DNA of 64,000 nucleotides from Fibrobacter succinogenes (GTDB lineage: Bacteria; Fibrobacterota; Fibrobacteria; Fibrobacterales; Fibrobacteraceae), in assembly GCA_902800345.1 (NCBI GenBank), contig CADCDO010000038.1, forward strand, positions 23,834-87,833, in the 5' to 3' direction. Shown piece by piece: positions 35,516 to 43,990 of the stretch (position 1 is the stretch's first letter; each line of letters opens with the position of its first letter). The notes below the pieces were generated by a model. That model saw only the letters and a list, made by a program, of their open reading frames with translations. It did not search any database and had not been told where the DNA came from. A program made the position numbers and the translations under genes.

Positions 35516-36613
35516 ATGATTCCGTTTATCAACGTACGTGCGCAGCGCGAAGCTTATAAGTCAGAATTTTTGCAGGCCGAACAGCAAGTCCTTGACAGTG
35601 GATGCTTTATAGGGGGGCCGACGGTCGAAACGCTAGAAGCGGAACTTGCAAAATACACAGGATCGGCGCACGCAATCACCTGCGGTAGCGGAACGGACGC
35701 CTTGACAATCGCTTTGCTCGCACTCGGACTTGAACCGGGCGACGAGGTCATCGTCCCTGACTTTACATTTATCGCCCCGGCGGAATGCGTCGTGAGGCTC
35801 GGAGGCATCCCGATATTTGCCGACATCGACTCAGAAATGCTCCAAATAAGCGCCGAAAGCATCGAGCAACGCATCACCGCAAAAACTAAGGGAATCATCA
35901 CGGTCAACTTGTTCGGCCAGTGCGCCCCCTACAAGAAAATCAGGAATATTGCGAAATCACACGGGCTGTGGCTGATCGAAGACTCGGCACAAGCATTCGG
36001 AGCGACGCAATATGGACAAAACGCCTGCACGTTCGGCGACATTTCCATCACAAGTTTTTATCCGGCAAAGCCACTTGGCTGTTATGGCGACGGCGGTGCT
36101 CTTTTTACGCAAGACGATGGCCTAGCGCAAAAAATTCGCCTGATCGCAAACCACGGGAGCCGCACACGTTACGTTCACGAAATCTGCGGCATGAACAGCA
36201 GGCTCGACGCAATCCAAGCAGCCGTCCTCCGCGTCAAACTGCGCCACTTGGACGATGAACTGAAGAAGCGCCAAGAGAATGCCCGCAAGTACGACGAGTT
36301 TTTTAACGCCATTCAAGGAATCACGCCGCAAAAAATCGCAGACGGCAACACAAGCACTTACGCCCAATACACGTTACTAGTCGAAGACCGCCCCGCATTT
36401 TTGAAGCATCTGGAAAACGCCGGAATCCCTTACTGCATCCACTACCCGCAACCGTTGCACGAACAACCTTGTTTCAAAGAACTTGTTCAAGTGCGCGGGT
36501 CCGCAGCAAACAACGCGAGCACCATCAAAGCCTGCAAAAAAGTCATAAGCCTCCCCTTCTGCGCATTTACGAACGTGGAAGAGATAATTGCGAGACTTAA
36601 GAAAGTAATGTAG
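35516..36613 (+). CDS. DegT/DnrJ/EryC1-type PLP aminotransferase
   Basis: 365 aa. Cytosolic sugar aminotransferase family. Seen: TCGSGTDALTIALLALGLEP (cofactor phosphate region), EVIVPDFTFIAPAECVVRLG, LIEDSAQAFG (Asp binding the pyridine N), and SFYPAKPLGCYGDGG with the PLP-binding Lys. The family makes amino sugars for surface polysaccharides; it is closest by eye to WbpE-type UDP-3-keto-sugar aminotransferases, which is tentative. No sugar operon surrounds it. Upstream and downstream gaps carry the same composite repeat, as though the gene were bracketed by it. Confidence 0.9.
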   Translation: MIPFINVRAQREAYKSEFLQAEQQVLDSGCFIGGPTVETLEAELAKYTGSAHAITCGSGTDALTIALLALGLEPGDEVIVPDFTFIAPAECVVRLGGIPIFADIDSEMLQISAESIEQRITAKTKGIITVNLFGQCAPYKKIRNIAKSHGLWLIEDSAQAFGATQYGQNACTFGDISITSFYPAKPLGCYGDGGALFTQDDGLAQKIRLIANHGSRTRYVHEICGMNSRLDAIQAAVLRVKLRHLDDELKKRQENARKYDEFFNAIQGITPQKIADGNTSTYAQYTLLVEDRPAFLKHLENAGIPYCIHYPQPLHEQPCFKELVQVRGSAANNASTIKACKKVISLPFCAFTNVEEIIARLKKVM

Positions 36614-36790
36614 GTATGAGGTATGGGCACGGGCCTACGGCCCTTTCAGGTATGAGGTATGAGCTCGGTCGCCGACGGCTCCCTTTGAGATTATTGTAAT
36701 TAGAAACGCTCAAAGCCTTGCAAAGCAAGGCGACCTCACAGCCCAAAGCGAAGCGACCCCAAAGGGGCTTTGCCCCGACCCCATAGCTCA
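36614..36790. repeat. Composite intergenic repeat after the DegT gene
   Basis: GAGGTATGGGCACGG, GGGCC-TAC-GGCCC, GCTCGGTCGCCGACGG, TTATTGTAATTAGAAA (36691-36706), and the hairpin CCTTGC-AAA-GCAAGG (36716-36730). The order matches 35186-35290 with different hairpin stems. Confidence 0.6.
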
Positions 36791-36795
36791 CAGCC

Positions 36796-37629
36796 CTACA
36801 AAACAAATTTCTCGATAACTTCGGCGATTCCCGAGTGGTTGTTGTCACGTTCCGTTATGTAGTCCGCAACGGACTTCGCGGCATCGCTCGCATTCGCCAT
36901 CGCGACACCGACACCGGCAGCTTCGATCATCGGGCAATCGTTTTCTTCGTCGCCCACGGCAATCGTATTCTCGATCGGCTCGTGGTAAAAATCCGCCATG
37001 TAGCGTACCGCAGCACCTTTGTTCGAAAGCATGTGCGAGAACTCCAGCATCTCGGGCTTGCTGAACACGTCAAAAAGTTTATCCGCTGTCACCGTCCGCA
37101 TGTCGGCGCGGAAATCGACAAGGCTCGAATGTTCAAACGGCGTTATGACGTTCACCTTGATGGGCGGTTTCACCACGACATTGATTGGCCCGTTATCCCC
37201 ATAATATTTGCGGATGTCGTCAACAACAACATAATCCATCTGCATCAAGCGGCAATACGTCTTGAGCTGTTCCGTCTCGTATTCCGAAACGACCAAATCT
37301 CCAGCGTAAGTATGCGCATGCATGCCCCGCTTATGCGCCTCGTCCATGATGAACTTCACCTGATCGACCGAAATGCGCCGCGTCAGAATGGGCTCCCCCG
37401 AACCGCAGTCATAAATCAGCCCGCCATTGAAACTCACCAAAAAGAATCCCGGCTTCAAAAAACCGTATTTCTCGGCAATCCGCTTCACGCTCGTGAGTGG
37501 GCGCCCCGTCGTCATCACGAACTTGTGCCCCGCCTCAATCATCGCCTGAATAGCGACCATGTCCGCGTCACTGATGTTCTTCGCATCGTCAAGGAGCGTT
37601 CCGTCTAAATCAGAAAATAAAAGTTTCAT
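36796..37629 (-). CDS. HAD-superfamily phosphatase (Cof type)
   Basis: 277 aa from the ATG at 37629 (MKLLFSDLDGTLLDD). The aspartate nucleophile motif is DLDGT. FVMTTGRPLTS is motif II, and the C-terminal block MLSNKGAAVRYMADFY and AVGDEENDCPMIEAAG supplies motifs III and IV (Lys and GDxxND). The large cap domain is of the Cof/C2B class. These enzymes hydrolyse small sugar or nucleotide phosphates; the substrate is not predictable. The reading frame extends upstream but has no homology there. It is divergent from the DHH protein with about 75 bp between starts. Confidence 0.88.
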   Translation of the reverse strand: MKLLFSDLDGTLLDDAKNISDADMVAIQAMIEAGHKFVMTTGRPLTSVKRIAEKYGFLKPGFFLVSFNGGLIYDCGSGEPILTRRISVDQVKFIMDEAHKRGMHAHTYAGDLVVSEYETEQLKTYCRLMQMDYVVVDDIRKYYGDNGPINVVVKPPIKVNVITPFEHSSLVDFRADMRTVTADKLFDVFSKPEMLEFSHMLSNKGAAVRYMADFYHEPIENTIAVGDEENDCPMIEAAGVGVAMANASDAAKSVADYITERDNNHSGIAEVIEKFVL

Positions 37630-37702
37630 CGCGCAAAATATAGCAAGTACGTCCAGCCATTTCAAAAAATATTTACATTTATCAAAAAGAAGGTACAATC
37701 CG

Positions 37703-38659
37703 ATGCTGATCGATGAACTGTTAATAGAAGCGAAAAGCGTAGCTATTTTTGGACACGTCCGCCCCGACGGTGACTGCGTGGGCTCCACCCTCGGACTCTA
37801 CAACTACATCTGTGACAATTATCCGACCATCCAAGTACAGATTTTTCTGGAGCGTTTCCCGGAAAGCTACAAGATACTGTCCCGTTCAAACGAAGCAAAC
37901 GCAATTTACGCCGATGAATCCGCACCCGTCGATTTGGCGTTTCTCGTAGACACCCCATCGTTCGAGCGGATCGGGGCTAGCGGAGAAAATTGCATCCGGC
38001 AAGCACGCAAGACATGCAACATAGACCACCATATCAGCAACCCGTTAAACCTTTGTACAAAGAACTTTGTCGACGCCAATGCAAGTTCCGCATGCGAAGT
38101 CCTGTATTTCCTGATGGACCCGGATAAAATAAGCAAGGACACCGCAGAATGTCTGTACCTCGGAATCGTCCATGACACGGGAGCCTTCAAATTCAGCTGC
38201 ACAAGCCCCAAGACGATGATAGCCATCGGAGGCCTGCTCGAAAAAGACATCGACTTTACGCGAATCATCAACGAAACATACTATACAAGGACTTACATCC
38301 AGACGCTCGTCACCGGCTATGTCATGCAGACATGCAAGCTTGCGCTAGACGGGAAAGTCGTCTATAGCTACCTCACTCCCGAAGACATGGATCGTTACTC
38401 CGTGACGCCGATAGAACTGAACAACGTCATCGACACCTTGCGCGAAGTGAGCGGCACGGAAGTCGCCATATTCCTCTACCCCGTCAACGGAGAATACAAA
38501 ATCAGTTTGCGGAGTAATTACGTTGTCGATGTCAACAAAATCGCAAGCGTTTTTGGCGGGGGCGGCCACGTCCGCGCTGCAGGAGGCAACTCCAAAGAAA
38601 CCCCCGAAAGCACCGTCAAAAAACTATTGCTGCTCATTCAGGAACAGTTGGATAGTTAA
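37703..38659 (+). CDS. DHH-family phosphoesterase (NrnA-like)
   Basis: 318 aa from the ATG at 37703, preceded by AAGAAGG. The DHH domain has FGHVRPDGDCVGS (metal ligands), LAFLVDTPSFERIG and NIDHHISNP with the signature DHH. The C-terminal DHHA1 domain ends with VFGGGGHVRAAGG, binding the substrate phosphate. These enzymes degrade nanoRNA or pAp or c-di-nucleotides; NrnA is the nearest well-known case. Cytoplasmic. The longer frame upstream overlaps the divergent HAD gene and lacks homology. Confidence 0.9.
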   Translation: MLIDELLIEAKSVAIFGHVRPDGDCVGSTLGLYNYICDNYPTIQVQIFLERFPESYKILSRSNEANAIYADESAPVDLAFLVDTPSFERIGASGENCIRQARKTCNIDHHISNPLNLCTKNFVDANASSACEVLYFLMDPDKISKDTAECLYLGIVHDTGAFKFSCTSPKTMIAIGGLLEKDIDFTRIINETYYTRTYIQTLVTGYVMQTCKLALDGKVVYSYLTPEDMDRYSVTPIELNNVIDTLREVSGTEVAIFLYPVNGEYKISLRSNYVVDVNKIASVFGGGGHVRAAGGNSKETPESTVKKLLLLIQEQLDS

Positions 38660-38701
38660 ACGATAAAGCCACTCACAAAGAAGTATTTCTTTATTGAAAA
38701 A

Positions 38702-39121
38702 CTAATCATCGAATATGGATTTTGGCGTTATTTCGTAAATGACGTTCTTGTTGGCGATATGTTCGCAGTCAATGGGAGTCATGTTTTTTACGAACACGCG
38801 GGTACCCGATTCCACGATTATCGGCTGCGGCACGACATAGACCCAGTCCGAGGCACCAGAACAATACACTCCCACCGTGAACATAAACCGGCCAGTGCGT
38901 TCCTTGGACGACTTGATTTCAACAGAACCATACTCGGGGCCAATCGTTCTTTGTTCAAGAATATTTGAGCCGTCGGAGAACGTGACCTTGACGGAATCGA
39001 CTGTGGCGGCCCTCTGGATATTTGCCTCGTAACCTTCGTCATAGACAATCTGCGTACAAGCTGCGGCAAAAAGTGAAAGCAGCGCAAGAATGGGCTTGAT
39101 GAACAGATAAGAGTGATTCAT
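38702..39121 (-). CDS. Lipoprotein, unknown function
   Basis: 139 aa from the ATG at 39121 (MNHSYLFIKPILALLSLFAA); the upstream GAAGGTTGA gives ribosome-site support. Lipobox LFAAACTQ. The mature part resembles distantly the A-type lipoproteins that follow: DSVKVTFSDGSNILEQ parallels DSIHVYFYNGGSVNMF, and both end with a Cys-containing segment (IDCEHIANKNVIYEITPKS). It may be an outlying member of the cluster. A TTTTGTATATATTTATGA promoter-like stretch upstream is shared with the A-type genes. Confidence 0.6.
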   Translation of the reverse strand: MNHSYLFIKPILALLSLFAAACTQIVYDEGYEANIQRAATVDSVKVTFSDGSNILEQRTIGPEYGSVEIKSSKERTGRFMFTVGVYCSGASDWVYVVPQPIIVESGTRVFVKNMTPIDCEHIANKNVIYEITPKSIFDD

Positions 39122-39241
39122 AAATTCAACCTTCATAAATATATACAAAATATAAAAAATCATCTTTGCGTTACGCAAGGCTGACAACCTAAATTAGACG
39201 TAAAACACCTCAGAAAATTTCATTTAAACTCAAATCAACAA

Positions 39242-39724
39242 TTAGAATTCGCGTTCAATACAAGACATATTGTCCTGCACCCAAATCTGATAGTACTGAT
39301 CACTAAATATACTTTTGTTTTCTTCTGGACTAAATGTCTTATAATATTCATCAGGTAATTTATATTCATTTTGTATATAAATAGCGGCAAATTTATCAGG
39401 TTTCAGCGAAATTTCAACTATAGGGAAGGATACGGAATTCATTCCGAAATACGCAATCTCTTTCAAATAAAAATTGCCATATTGCCATCCCTCAATTTGT
39501 TCGAGCAGCCTGGACGAGGCTTCAAAGCTCACATTTTTTTTGAAAAACATATTGACAGAACCACCATTGTAAAAATAGACATGGATAGAATCAGCTCCTT
39601 TCGGGACATCAATATTCAAATCAACACCACAAGGAGGCGACTCAAAAAGAGACGGAGAACACGCAACATTACATAAGCACAAAAGAAAGGCCGTCATTGC
39701 AACAATATTATTAAAGTGTTTCAT
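39242..39724 (-). CDS. A-type cluster lipoprotein (copy A1)
   Basis: 160 aa from the MKHFNNIV start at 39724. Signal and lipobox LLCLCNVACSP. Mature protein: CGVDLNIDVPKGADSIHVYF, EQIEGWQYGNFYLKEIAYFG, DKFAAIYIQNEYKLP, ending VQDNMSCIEREF. The frame is open further upstream, but that region is a leader duplicated at 41970 and 43819 and would bury the signal peptide. It is nearly identical to the copy at 43387, which lacks 19 residues after DVPKG. Unknown function. Confidence 0.65.
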   Translation of the reverse strand: MKHFNNIVAMTAFLLCLCNVACSPSLFESPPCGVDLNIDVPKGADSIHVYFYNGGSVNMFFKKNVSFEASSRLLEQIEGWQYGNFYLKEIAYFGMNSVSFPIVEISLKPDKFAAIYIQNEYKLPDEYYKTFSPEENKSIFSDQYYQIWVQDNMSCIEREF

Positions 39725-39835
39725 AGAACGACCAGTCTTCTTCCCATGTCCAAAGCCCATCATGTCATAAATATATACAAAATCATCCGAAAACGTACTG
39801 TCCGGGGTGTTCGTCGTAGATTTTACCTGCGACAC
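39725..39835 (-). promoter_or_regulatory. Duplicated leader/promoter of A-type lipoprotein genes
   Basis: About 110 bp, nearly identical at 41970-42060 and 43819-43910, ends at the MKH start codon in all three. It contains TTTTGTATATATTTATGA (minus strand), a plausible extended -10, also present upstream of the gene at 39121. No conventional Shine-Dalgarno is at the right distance from the ATG (GAAGA is about 15 nt away). Confidence 0.5.
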
Positions 39836-39870
39836 GCGCCCATCGTAACGGGGTAGCTATATCAAAAAAA

Positions 39871-40008
39871 TCAATAGCACATTTGCTTTTGATAAAAAAC
39901 GTACGAATGTGTTTTTTCAGCATCCACTCTATAATGATCATGATCTCTTTTGTATAAAATCAAATCCGATGCACAAGGAGTATTTGATGTATCAACAAAA
40001 ATAATAGC
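39871..40008 (-). pseudogene. 3' fragment of a B-type lipoprotein gene
   Basis: The minus strand reads FVDTSNTPCASDLILYKRD, then HYRVDAEKTHSYVF and YQKQMCY-stop. This matches the last 40-45 residues of the B-type proteins (40621, 42835) and is almost identical to 42116-42200. The N-terminal two thirds, including the signal peptide, are missing. Confidence 0.75.
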
Positions 40009-40047
40009 GTTTTATTCTTATACTCTCTTAATCTCTCATTTTTTTAT

Positions 40048-40543
40048 TTATTCTATACAATTTTGGTCATCAACAACAGTTATTTTATAAGTTGAATCAA
40101 TACTACAATTATTTTCTATGGGGACAAAAGATTTCATATTCGATTCATCCCGATTTATCACCTTAACACTCACAAAATTATCTTTTTTCAAATTCAAGGA
40201 TACTTTAGGGAATATAGCCTTATGGCTACCGCAAAATACAACTTCCTCCATAAACAAATTTTCATAAATTCCATTCAATTCTTCTTCAATATTTTCGCTA
40301 AACAATTTGAATTCAACCTGTTTTTCACACTTCGAGCATAAAATAGAATCCTTTAAAAAAAAACACAATAGAATCATTACTATAGAAATAGACATGAACA
40401 GAATCAGCATTTTTCGGCAATTCCACATTTAAATTAAATCCACAATTTGGAGTCATATCAAGAGGAGGCGAGCACATAAAACCACATAGCGAAATGCTCA
40501 CAAGCAATAAAAAAAAGAATATTTTAACAAGTCGTTTAAACAT
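40048..40543 (-). CDS. A-type cluster lipoprotein (copy A2), frameshifted at a T9 tract
   Basis: Start at 40543 (MFKRLVKIFFFLLLVSISLC, GGTGGT upstream), lipobox GFMCSP, then CGFNLNVELPKNADSVHVYF and NDSIVFFF. The frame breaks in nine T residues (plus-strand A9 at 40355-40363). Removing one T gives VFFLKDSILCSKCEKQVEFK, aligning with LLYLLKDTIPCKACDRQVNL of the gene at 41478, and continues to the stop at 40048. Full corrected protein is about 164 aa. Possibilities: sequencing error, phase variation by slippage, or real decay. As written it is truncated. Confidence 0.65.
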
Positions 40544-40620
40544 TACTACCACCATTCTTCATGCCAAACCCATTCTTTACCAAATTTAGCCTCTATGGGT
40601 AGCTAACAAACCAACATAAA

Positions 40621-41007
40621 TCAATCACACGATTGATAAAGATAAAAAACACACGAATGTATTTTTTCAGCATCCACCCTATAATGATTATGCCCTCTTT
40701 TGTATAAAATCGAATCCGATGCACAAGGAGTATTCGATGTATCAACTAATATAATAACATTTTCCTGATTTTTTATTTCGAGAGTGTAATTCAAAGTATC
40801 ACCTCTCGCGATAATACTTAAAGGTACAGGATCAGAGCCTAAATAATGATATTCAGGACGATAAACAAAATTTTCACTAGAAATAACAGTATCAATATCA
40901 GTAAAAAAATAAACATAGATAAATTCTTTGTTTATTTCAACTGGGCAATCATCAAATGTTTCACATGCAAGTAACGCAAATGTAAATAAGAATAGAATAT
41001 ATTTCAT
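40621..41007 (-). CDS. B-type cluster lipoprotein (copy B1)
   Basis: 128 aa. Signal and lipobox LFLFTFALLACET. The mature part reads DCPVEINKEFIYVYFFTDID, GSDPVPLSIIARGDTLNYTL, DTSNTPCASDSILYKRGHNH, ending YRVDAEKIHSCVFYLYQSCD. The paired Cys near the ends are conserved in all B-type copies. It follows the C-type gene at 41014 by 6 nt, so the two are probably co-transcribed. Unknown function. Confidence 0.65.
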   Translation of the reverse strand: MKYILFLFTFALLACETFDDCPVEINKEFIYVYFFTDIDTVISSENFVYRPEYHYLGSDPVPLSIIARGDTLNYTLEIKNQENVIILVDTSNTPCASDSILYKRGHNHYRVDAEKIHSCVFYLYQSCD

Positions 41008-41013
41008 ACAATA

Positions 41014-41430
41014 TTACGGGCATGACGGTTCATAGAAAAAAACACATGAATAAAGCCGTTTAGAATCAACTCTGTAATGACCAGTCCCTCTATCTGCAAG
41101 CCAATGAACTGATCTGCAAGATTCAATAGGAATAGTATCCACAACAATATAAACATCACTCCATTTTTTTCGATCAACCAAATAGTGAAGTGTGTCTTTC
41201 ACCGAAATTGCGATTATTGACGTAGAATCCGTAGACTTTTCATCAACCTTGGCTTCATAGCAATATGGTTTCTCAAAGCATCCTTTCTGAAAAGTTACTT
41301 CAGAAGCAACACCATCAAGCTCAATGGTCGAAATCAATCTAATGTAATCATAACCACCACTATCACAATCTTCTGTACACCCTACAAAAAAGAACAAAAA
41401 AACAATCAAAAAAGAAATTACAATTTTCAT
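41014..41430 (-). CDS. C-type cluster lipoprotein (copy C1)
   Basis: 138 aa. Signal and lipobox LIVFLFFFVGCTED. Mature: YDYIRLISTIELDGVASEVT, YLVDRKKWSDVYIVVDTIPI, ending GHYRVDSKRLYSCVFFYEPS. The tail HYRV-D-K-x-hS-CVF is also the B-type tail, so B and C types share ancestry. A strong ribosome site AGGAGGATGAA precedes the ATG; the same 30-bp leader occurs before the genes at 42734 and, modified, 43257. Confidence 0.65.
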   Translation of the reverse strand: MKIVISFLIVFLFFFVGCTEDCDSGGYDYIRLISTIELDGVASEVTFQKGCFEKPYCYEAKVDEKSTDSTSIIAISVKDTLHYLVDRKKWSDVYIVVDTIPIESCRSVHWLADRGTGHYRVDSKRLYSCVFFYEPSCP

Positions 41431-41477
41431 TTCATCCTCCTAGTAGAACACCGGTGCATACACATTCTAAAAAATCA

Positions 41478-41969
41478 TCATTCAGCATTATCTACAACAA
41501 TCAGTTTATAAGAAGAATCTATATTACAATCATTTTTTTGTGTTGTAAATGTTGAGTATAACTCATTGTACTCCGGCATATCATGAGCATTTATATAAGC
41601 GCCATGACCATGTTCAATTGTAACAGGAATTACCATAAATAAAGTTTCCAGTTCTCTGCAAAAAGCCTTTTCCTCAATATAAAACCGGCCATAATCTTGC
41701 CCTGTTTCTCGAATTAAATCCCGACATGTTTTTTCTAGATTAACTTGTCTATCACACGCTTTACAGGGAATTGTATCTTTCAGCAAATAAAGCAATGTGT
41801 CATTTCTATAAATTGCTACATGAATTGAATCAGCCTCTTGAGGTGTATATATATCCAAAGACAATCCGCATTCAATCTTTGACGGGTCAGCAGGCGAACA
41901 AGCATGTCCACAAAATACCAAATAAACAAATGCAGCAAAGTAAGCAAATATAAACTTACGGTGTTTCAT
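41478..41969 (-). CDS. A-type cluster lipoprotein (copy A3)
   Basis: 163 aa from the MKHRKFIFAYF start at 41969. Lipobox VFCGHACSP; then CGLSLDIYTPQEADSIHVAI, DTIPCKACDRQVNLEKTC, GRFYIEEKAFCRELETLF, CNIDSSYKLIVVDN. It has more Cys than A1/A4, and the extra pair CKAC is shared with the frameshifted A2. It is headed by the duplicated leader (41970-42060). Unknown function. Confidence 0.65.
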   Translation of the reverse strand: MKHRKFIFAYFAAFVYLVFCGHACSPADPSKIECGLSLDIYTPQEADSIHVAIYRNDTLLYLLKDTIPCKACDRQVNLEKTCRDLIRETGQDYGRFYIEEKAFCRELETLFMVIPVTIEHGHGAYINAHDMPEYNELYSTFTTQKNDCNIDSSYKLIVVDNAE

Positions 41970-42115
41970 AGAACGACCAGTCCTCTTCCCATGTCCAATG
42001 CCCATCATGTCATAAATATATACAAAATCATCCGAAAACGTACTGTCCGGGGTGTTCATCGTAGATTTTACCTGCGAGACGCGCCCGTCGTAACGGGGTA
42101 GCTATATCAAAAAAA

Positions 42116-42336
42116 TCAATAGCACATTTGCTTTTGATAAAAAACGTACGAATGTATTTTTTCAGCATCCACTCTATAATGATCATGATCTCTTTTGTAT
42201 AAAATCAAATCCGATGCACAAGGAGTATTTGATGTATCCACTAATATAATAACATTTTCCTGATTTTTTATTTCGAGAGTGTAATTCAAAGTATCACCTC
42301 TCGCGATAATACTTAAAGGTACAGGATCAGAGCCTA
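42116..42336 (-). pseudogene. 5'-truncated B-type lipoprotein gene
   Basis: The minus-strand frame LGSDPVPLSIIARGDTLNYT through DTSNTPCASDLILYKRDHDH to YQKQMCY-stop equals the last two thirds of B1, but the signal peptide and first 50 residues are missing. The sequence switches at about 42336 into the end of the C-type gene. Without a start codon or export signal it should be inactive. Confidence 0.7.
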
Positions 42337-42734
42337 AAAACACATGAATAAAGCCGTTTAGATTCCACCCGATAATGACCATATCCCCTATGTTCTGCAA
42401 GTCCATGAACTAATTTACATGACGGAGCTGGAACGGTGTCTATAATTATATAAGTATTTTGCATCGTTCTATGCTTAATTTTATAAAAAAGCGAATCCTC
42501 CGAAGAAAACACAGTAATGTGTATAGAATCTGTAGATTTTATATCTATTGGAGCTTCATGACAGATAGGCCCTTCAGCCCAACACCCCTCCCGAAAAAGC
42601 ATATCAGAAGCAATTGAATCAAGTTTAACCGTTGAAATTATTCGAACAGAATTATAACCATCACTATCACAATCTTCTGTACACCCTACAAAAAAGAACA
42701 AAAAAACAATCAAAAAAGAAATTACAACTTTCAT
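42327..42734 (-). CDS. C-type cluster lipoprotein (copy C2), end replaced by a deletion junction
   Basis: 135 aa. Signal FLIVFLFFFVGCTED; mature YNSVRIISTVKLDSIASDML, HITVFSSEDSLFYKIKHRTM, GYGHYRVESKRLYSCVFRL. It is collinear with C1 up to SCVF, then stops after RL instead of FYEPSCP. At that point the DNA becomes the middle of a B-type gene. Most of the protein is intact; the loss removes the last conserved Cys. Ribosome site AGGAGGATGAA. Confidence 0.65.
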   Translation of the reverse strand: MKVVISFLIVFLFFFVGCTEDCDSDGYNSVRIISTVKLDSIASDMLFREGCWAEGPICHEAPIDIKSTDSIHITVFSSEDSLFYKIKHRTMQNTYIIIDTVPAPSCKLVHGLAEHRGYGHYRVESKRLYSCVFRL

Positions 42735-42834
42735 TTCATCCTCCTAGTAGAACACCGGTGCATCGAACCAGTATTTGGAATTTTCACCAGCATCTTCGTT
42801 TAATCCAGCATCTACATCTGCTAAATTAACAAAA

Positions 42835-43257
42835 TCAATAGCACATTTGCTCATAGTAAAAAACACACGAATGCACACGTTTTGCATCCACCCTATATTG
42901 ATCGTATCCATTTTTAGATAAATCAGAATTTGTTTCACAAGGAGTATTAGACGAATCAACAACAATTAAAATATTATTCTGATTTTTTATATCCAACAAA
43001 TAACACAATGTATCCCCCATTGCAACAAGCGTCAAAGGAACCTGATTAGAACCAAAATCTTTAAATTCCGTTTGGTAGCTATCCGTTTTAGACACGCCGT
43101 CTTTAAAACGATTAAATTTTTCAACAGAAATAATGGTGTCTATTTCAACATAAGCAATAACACGAATAAATTCTTTGTCCTTGGGGCAATTATTCCAATT
43201 TGCAAGAGGATCGCAAGCTACCAAAAGGAGCACTAAAAAGAGTAATGCATATTTCAT
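42835..43257 (-). CDS. B-type cluster lipoprotein (copy B2)
   Basis: 140 aa. Signal and lipobox LFLVLLLVACDPL; mature NCPKDKEFIRVIAYVEIDTI, QVPLTLVAMGDTLCYLLDIK, DSSNTPCETNSDLSKNGYDQ, ending YRVDAKRVHSCVFYYEQMCY. It is the most complete B-type copy, with a 15-residue insertion (FKDGVSKTDSYQTEF) compared with B1. The leader contains TAGGAGGAAG before the ATG. Unknown function. Confidence 0.65.
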   Translation of the reverse strand: MKYALLFLVLLLVACDPLANWNNCPKDKEFIRVIAYVEIDTIISVEKFNRFKDGVSKTDSYQTEFKDFGSNQVPLTLVAMGDTLCYLLDIKNQNNILIVVDSSNTPCETNSDLSKNGYDQYRVDAKRVHSCVFYYEQMCY

Positions 43258-43386
43258 TTATTCTTCCTCCTAATAGAACACCGGTGCATACACATTCTAA
43301 AAAAATCATCTTTGCGTTACGCAAGGCCACAACCTAAATTAGACGTAAAACACCTCAGAAAATTTCATTTAAACACAAATCAACAA

Positions 43387-43818
43387 TTAGAATTCGCGAT
43401 CAATACAAGATCTATTGTCTTGCGTCCAAATCTGATAATACGGATCGTCAAATGCGATTTCTTTTTCATCTGGACTAAATATTTTAAAATTTCCATCAGG
43501 TAATTTATATTCATTTTGTATATAAATAGCGGCAAATTTATCAGGGCTCAGCGAAATTTCAACTAGAGGGAAGGATACGGAATCCTTTCCGAAATACGCA
43601 ATCTCTTTCAAATAAAAATTGCCATATTGCCATCCCTCAATTTGTTCGAGCAGCCTGGACGAGGCTTCAAAGCTCACATTTTTTTCTCCTTTCGGGACAT
43701 CAATATCCAAATCAACACCACAAGGAGGCGGCAAACCATCAATATTGGGGTCACAGGCAACATTACATAAGCACAAAAGAAAGGCCGTCATTGCAACAAT
43801 ATTATTAAAGTGTTTCAT
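43387..43818 (-). CDS. A-type cluster lipoprotein (copy A4)
   Basis: 143 aa from the MKHFNNIV start at 43818. It is almost identical to A1 outside two regions: the segment after the lipid Cys (DPNIDGLPPP versus SPSLFESPP) and an in-frame loss of ADSIHVYFYNGGSVNMFFK after DVPKG. About 85 bp downstream of its stop are also shared with A1, so the whole segment was duplicated. It is the first member of the cluster in transcription direction. Confidence 0.65.
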   Translation of the reverse strand: MKHFNNIVAMTAFLLCLCNVACDPNIDGLPPPCGVDLDIDVPKGEKNVSFEASSRLLEQIEGWQYGNFYLKEIAYFGKDSVSFPLVEISLSPDKFAAIYIQNEYKLPDGNFKIFSPDEKEIAFDDPYYQIWTQDNRSCIDREF

Positions 43819-43990
43819 AGAACGACCAGTCCTTTTCCCATGTCCAATGCCCATCATGTCATAAATATATACAAAATCATCCGAAAACGTACTGTCCGTG
43901 GTGTTCATCGCATTTTTCACCGCAGGCACGCGACTAAATTTCTACACGTTCCTTCGCATAAACGGCATAATTGGCAAGTTCAAAATAGAA

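Noticed and set aside
41970..42059. Coding extension upstream of the A-type lipoproteins (MNTPDSTFSDDFVYIYD)
   Set aside because: It would put about 30 polar residues before the signal peptide; the open frame simply reflects near-identity of a duplicated leader.
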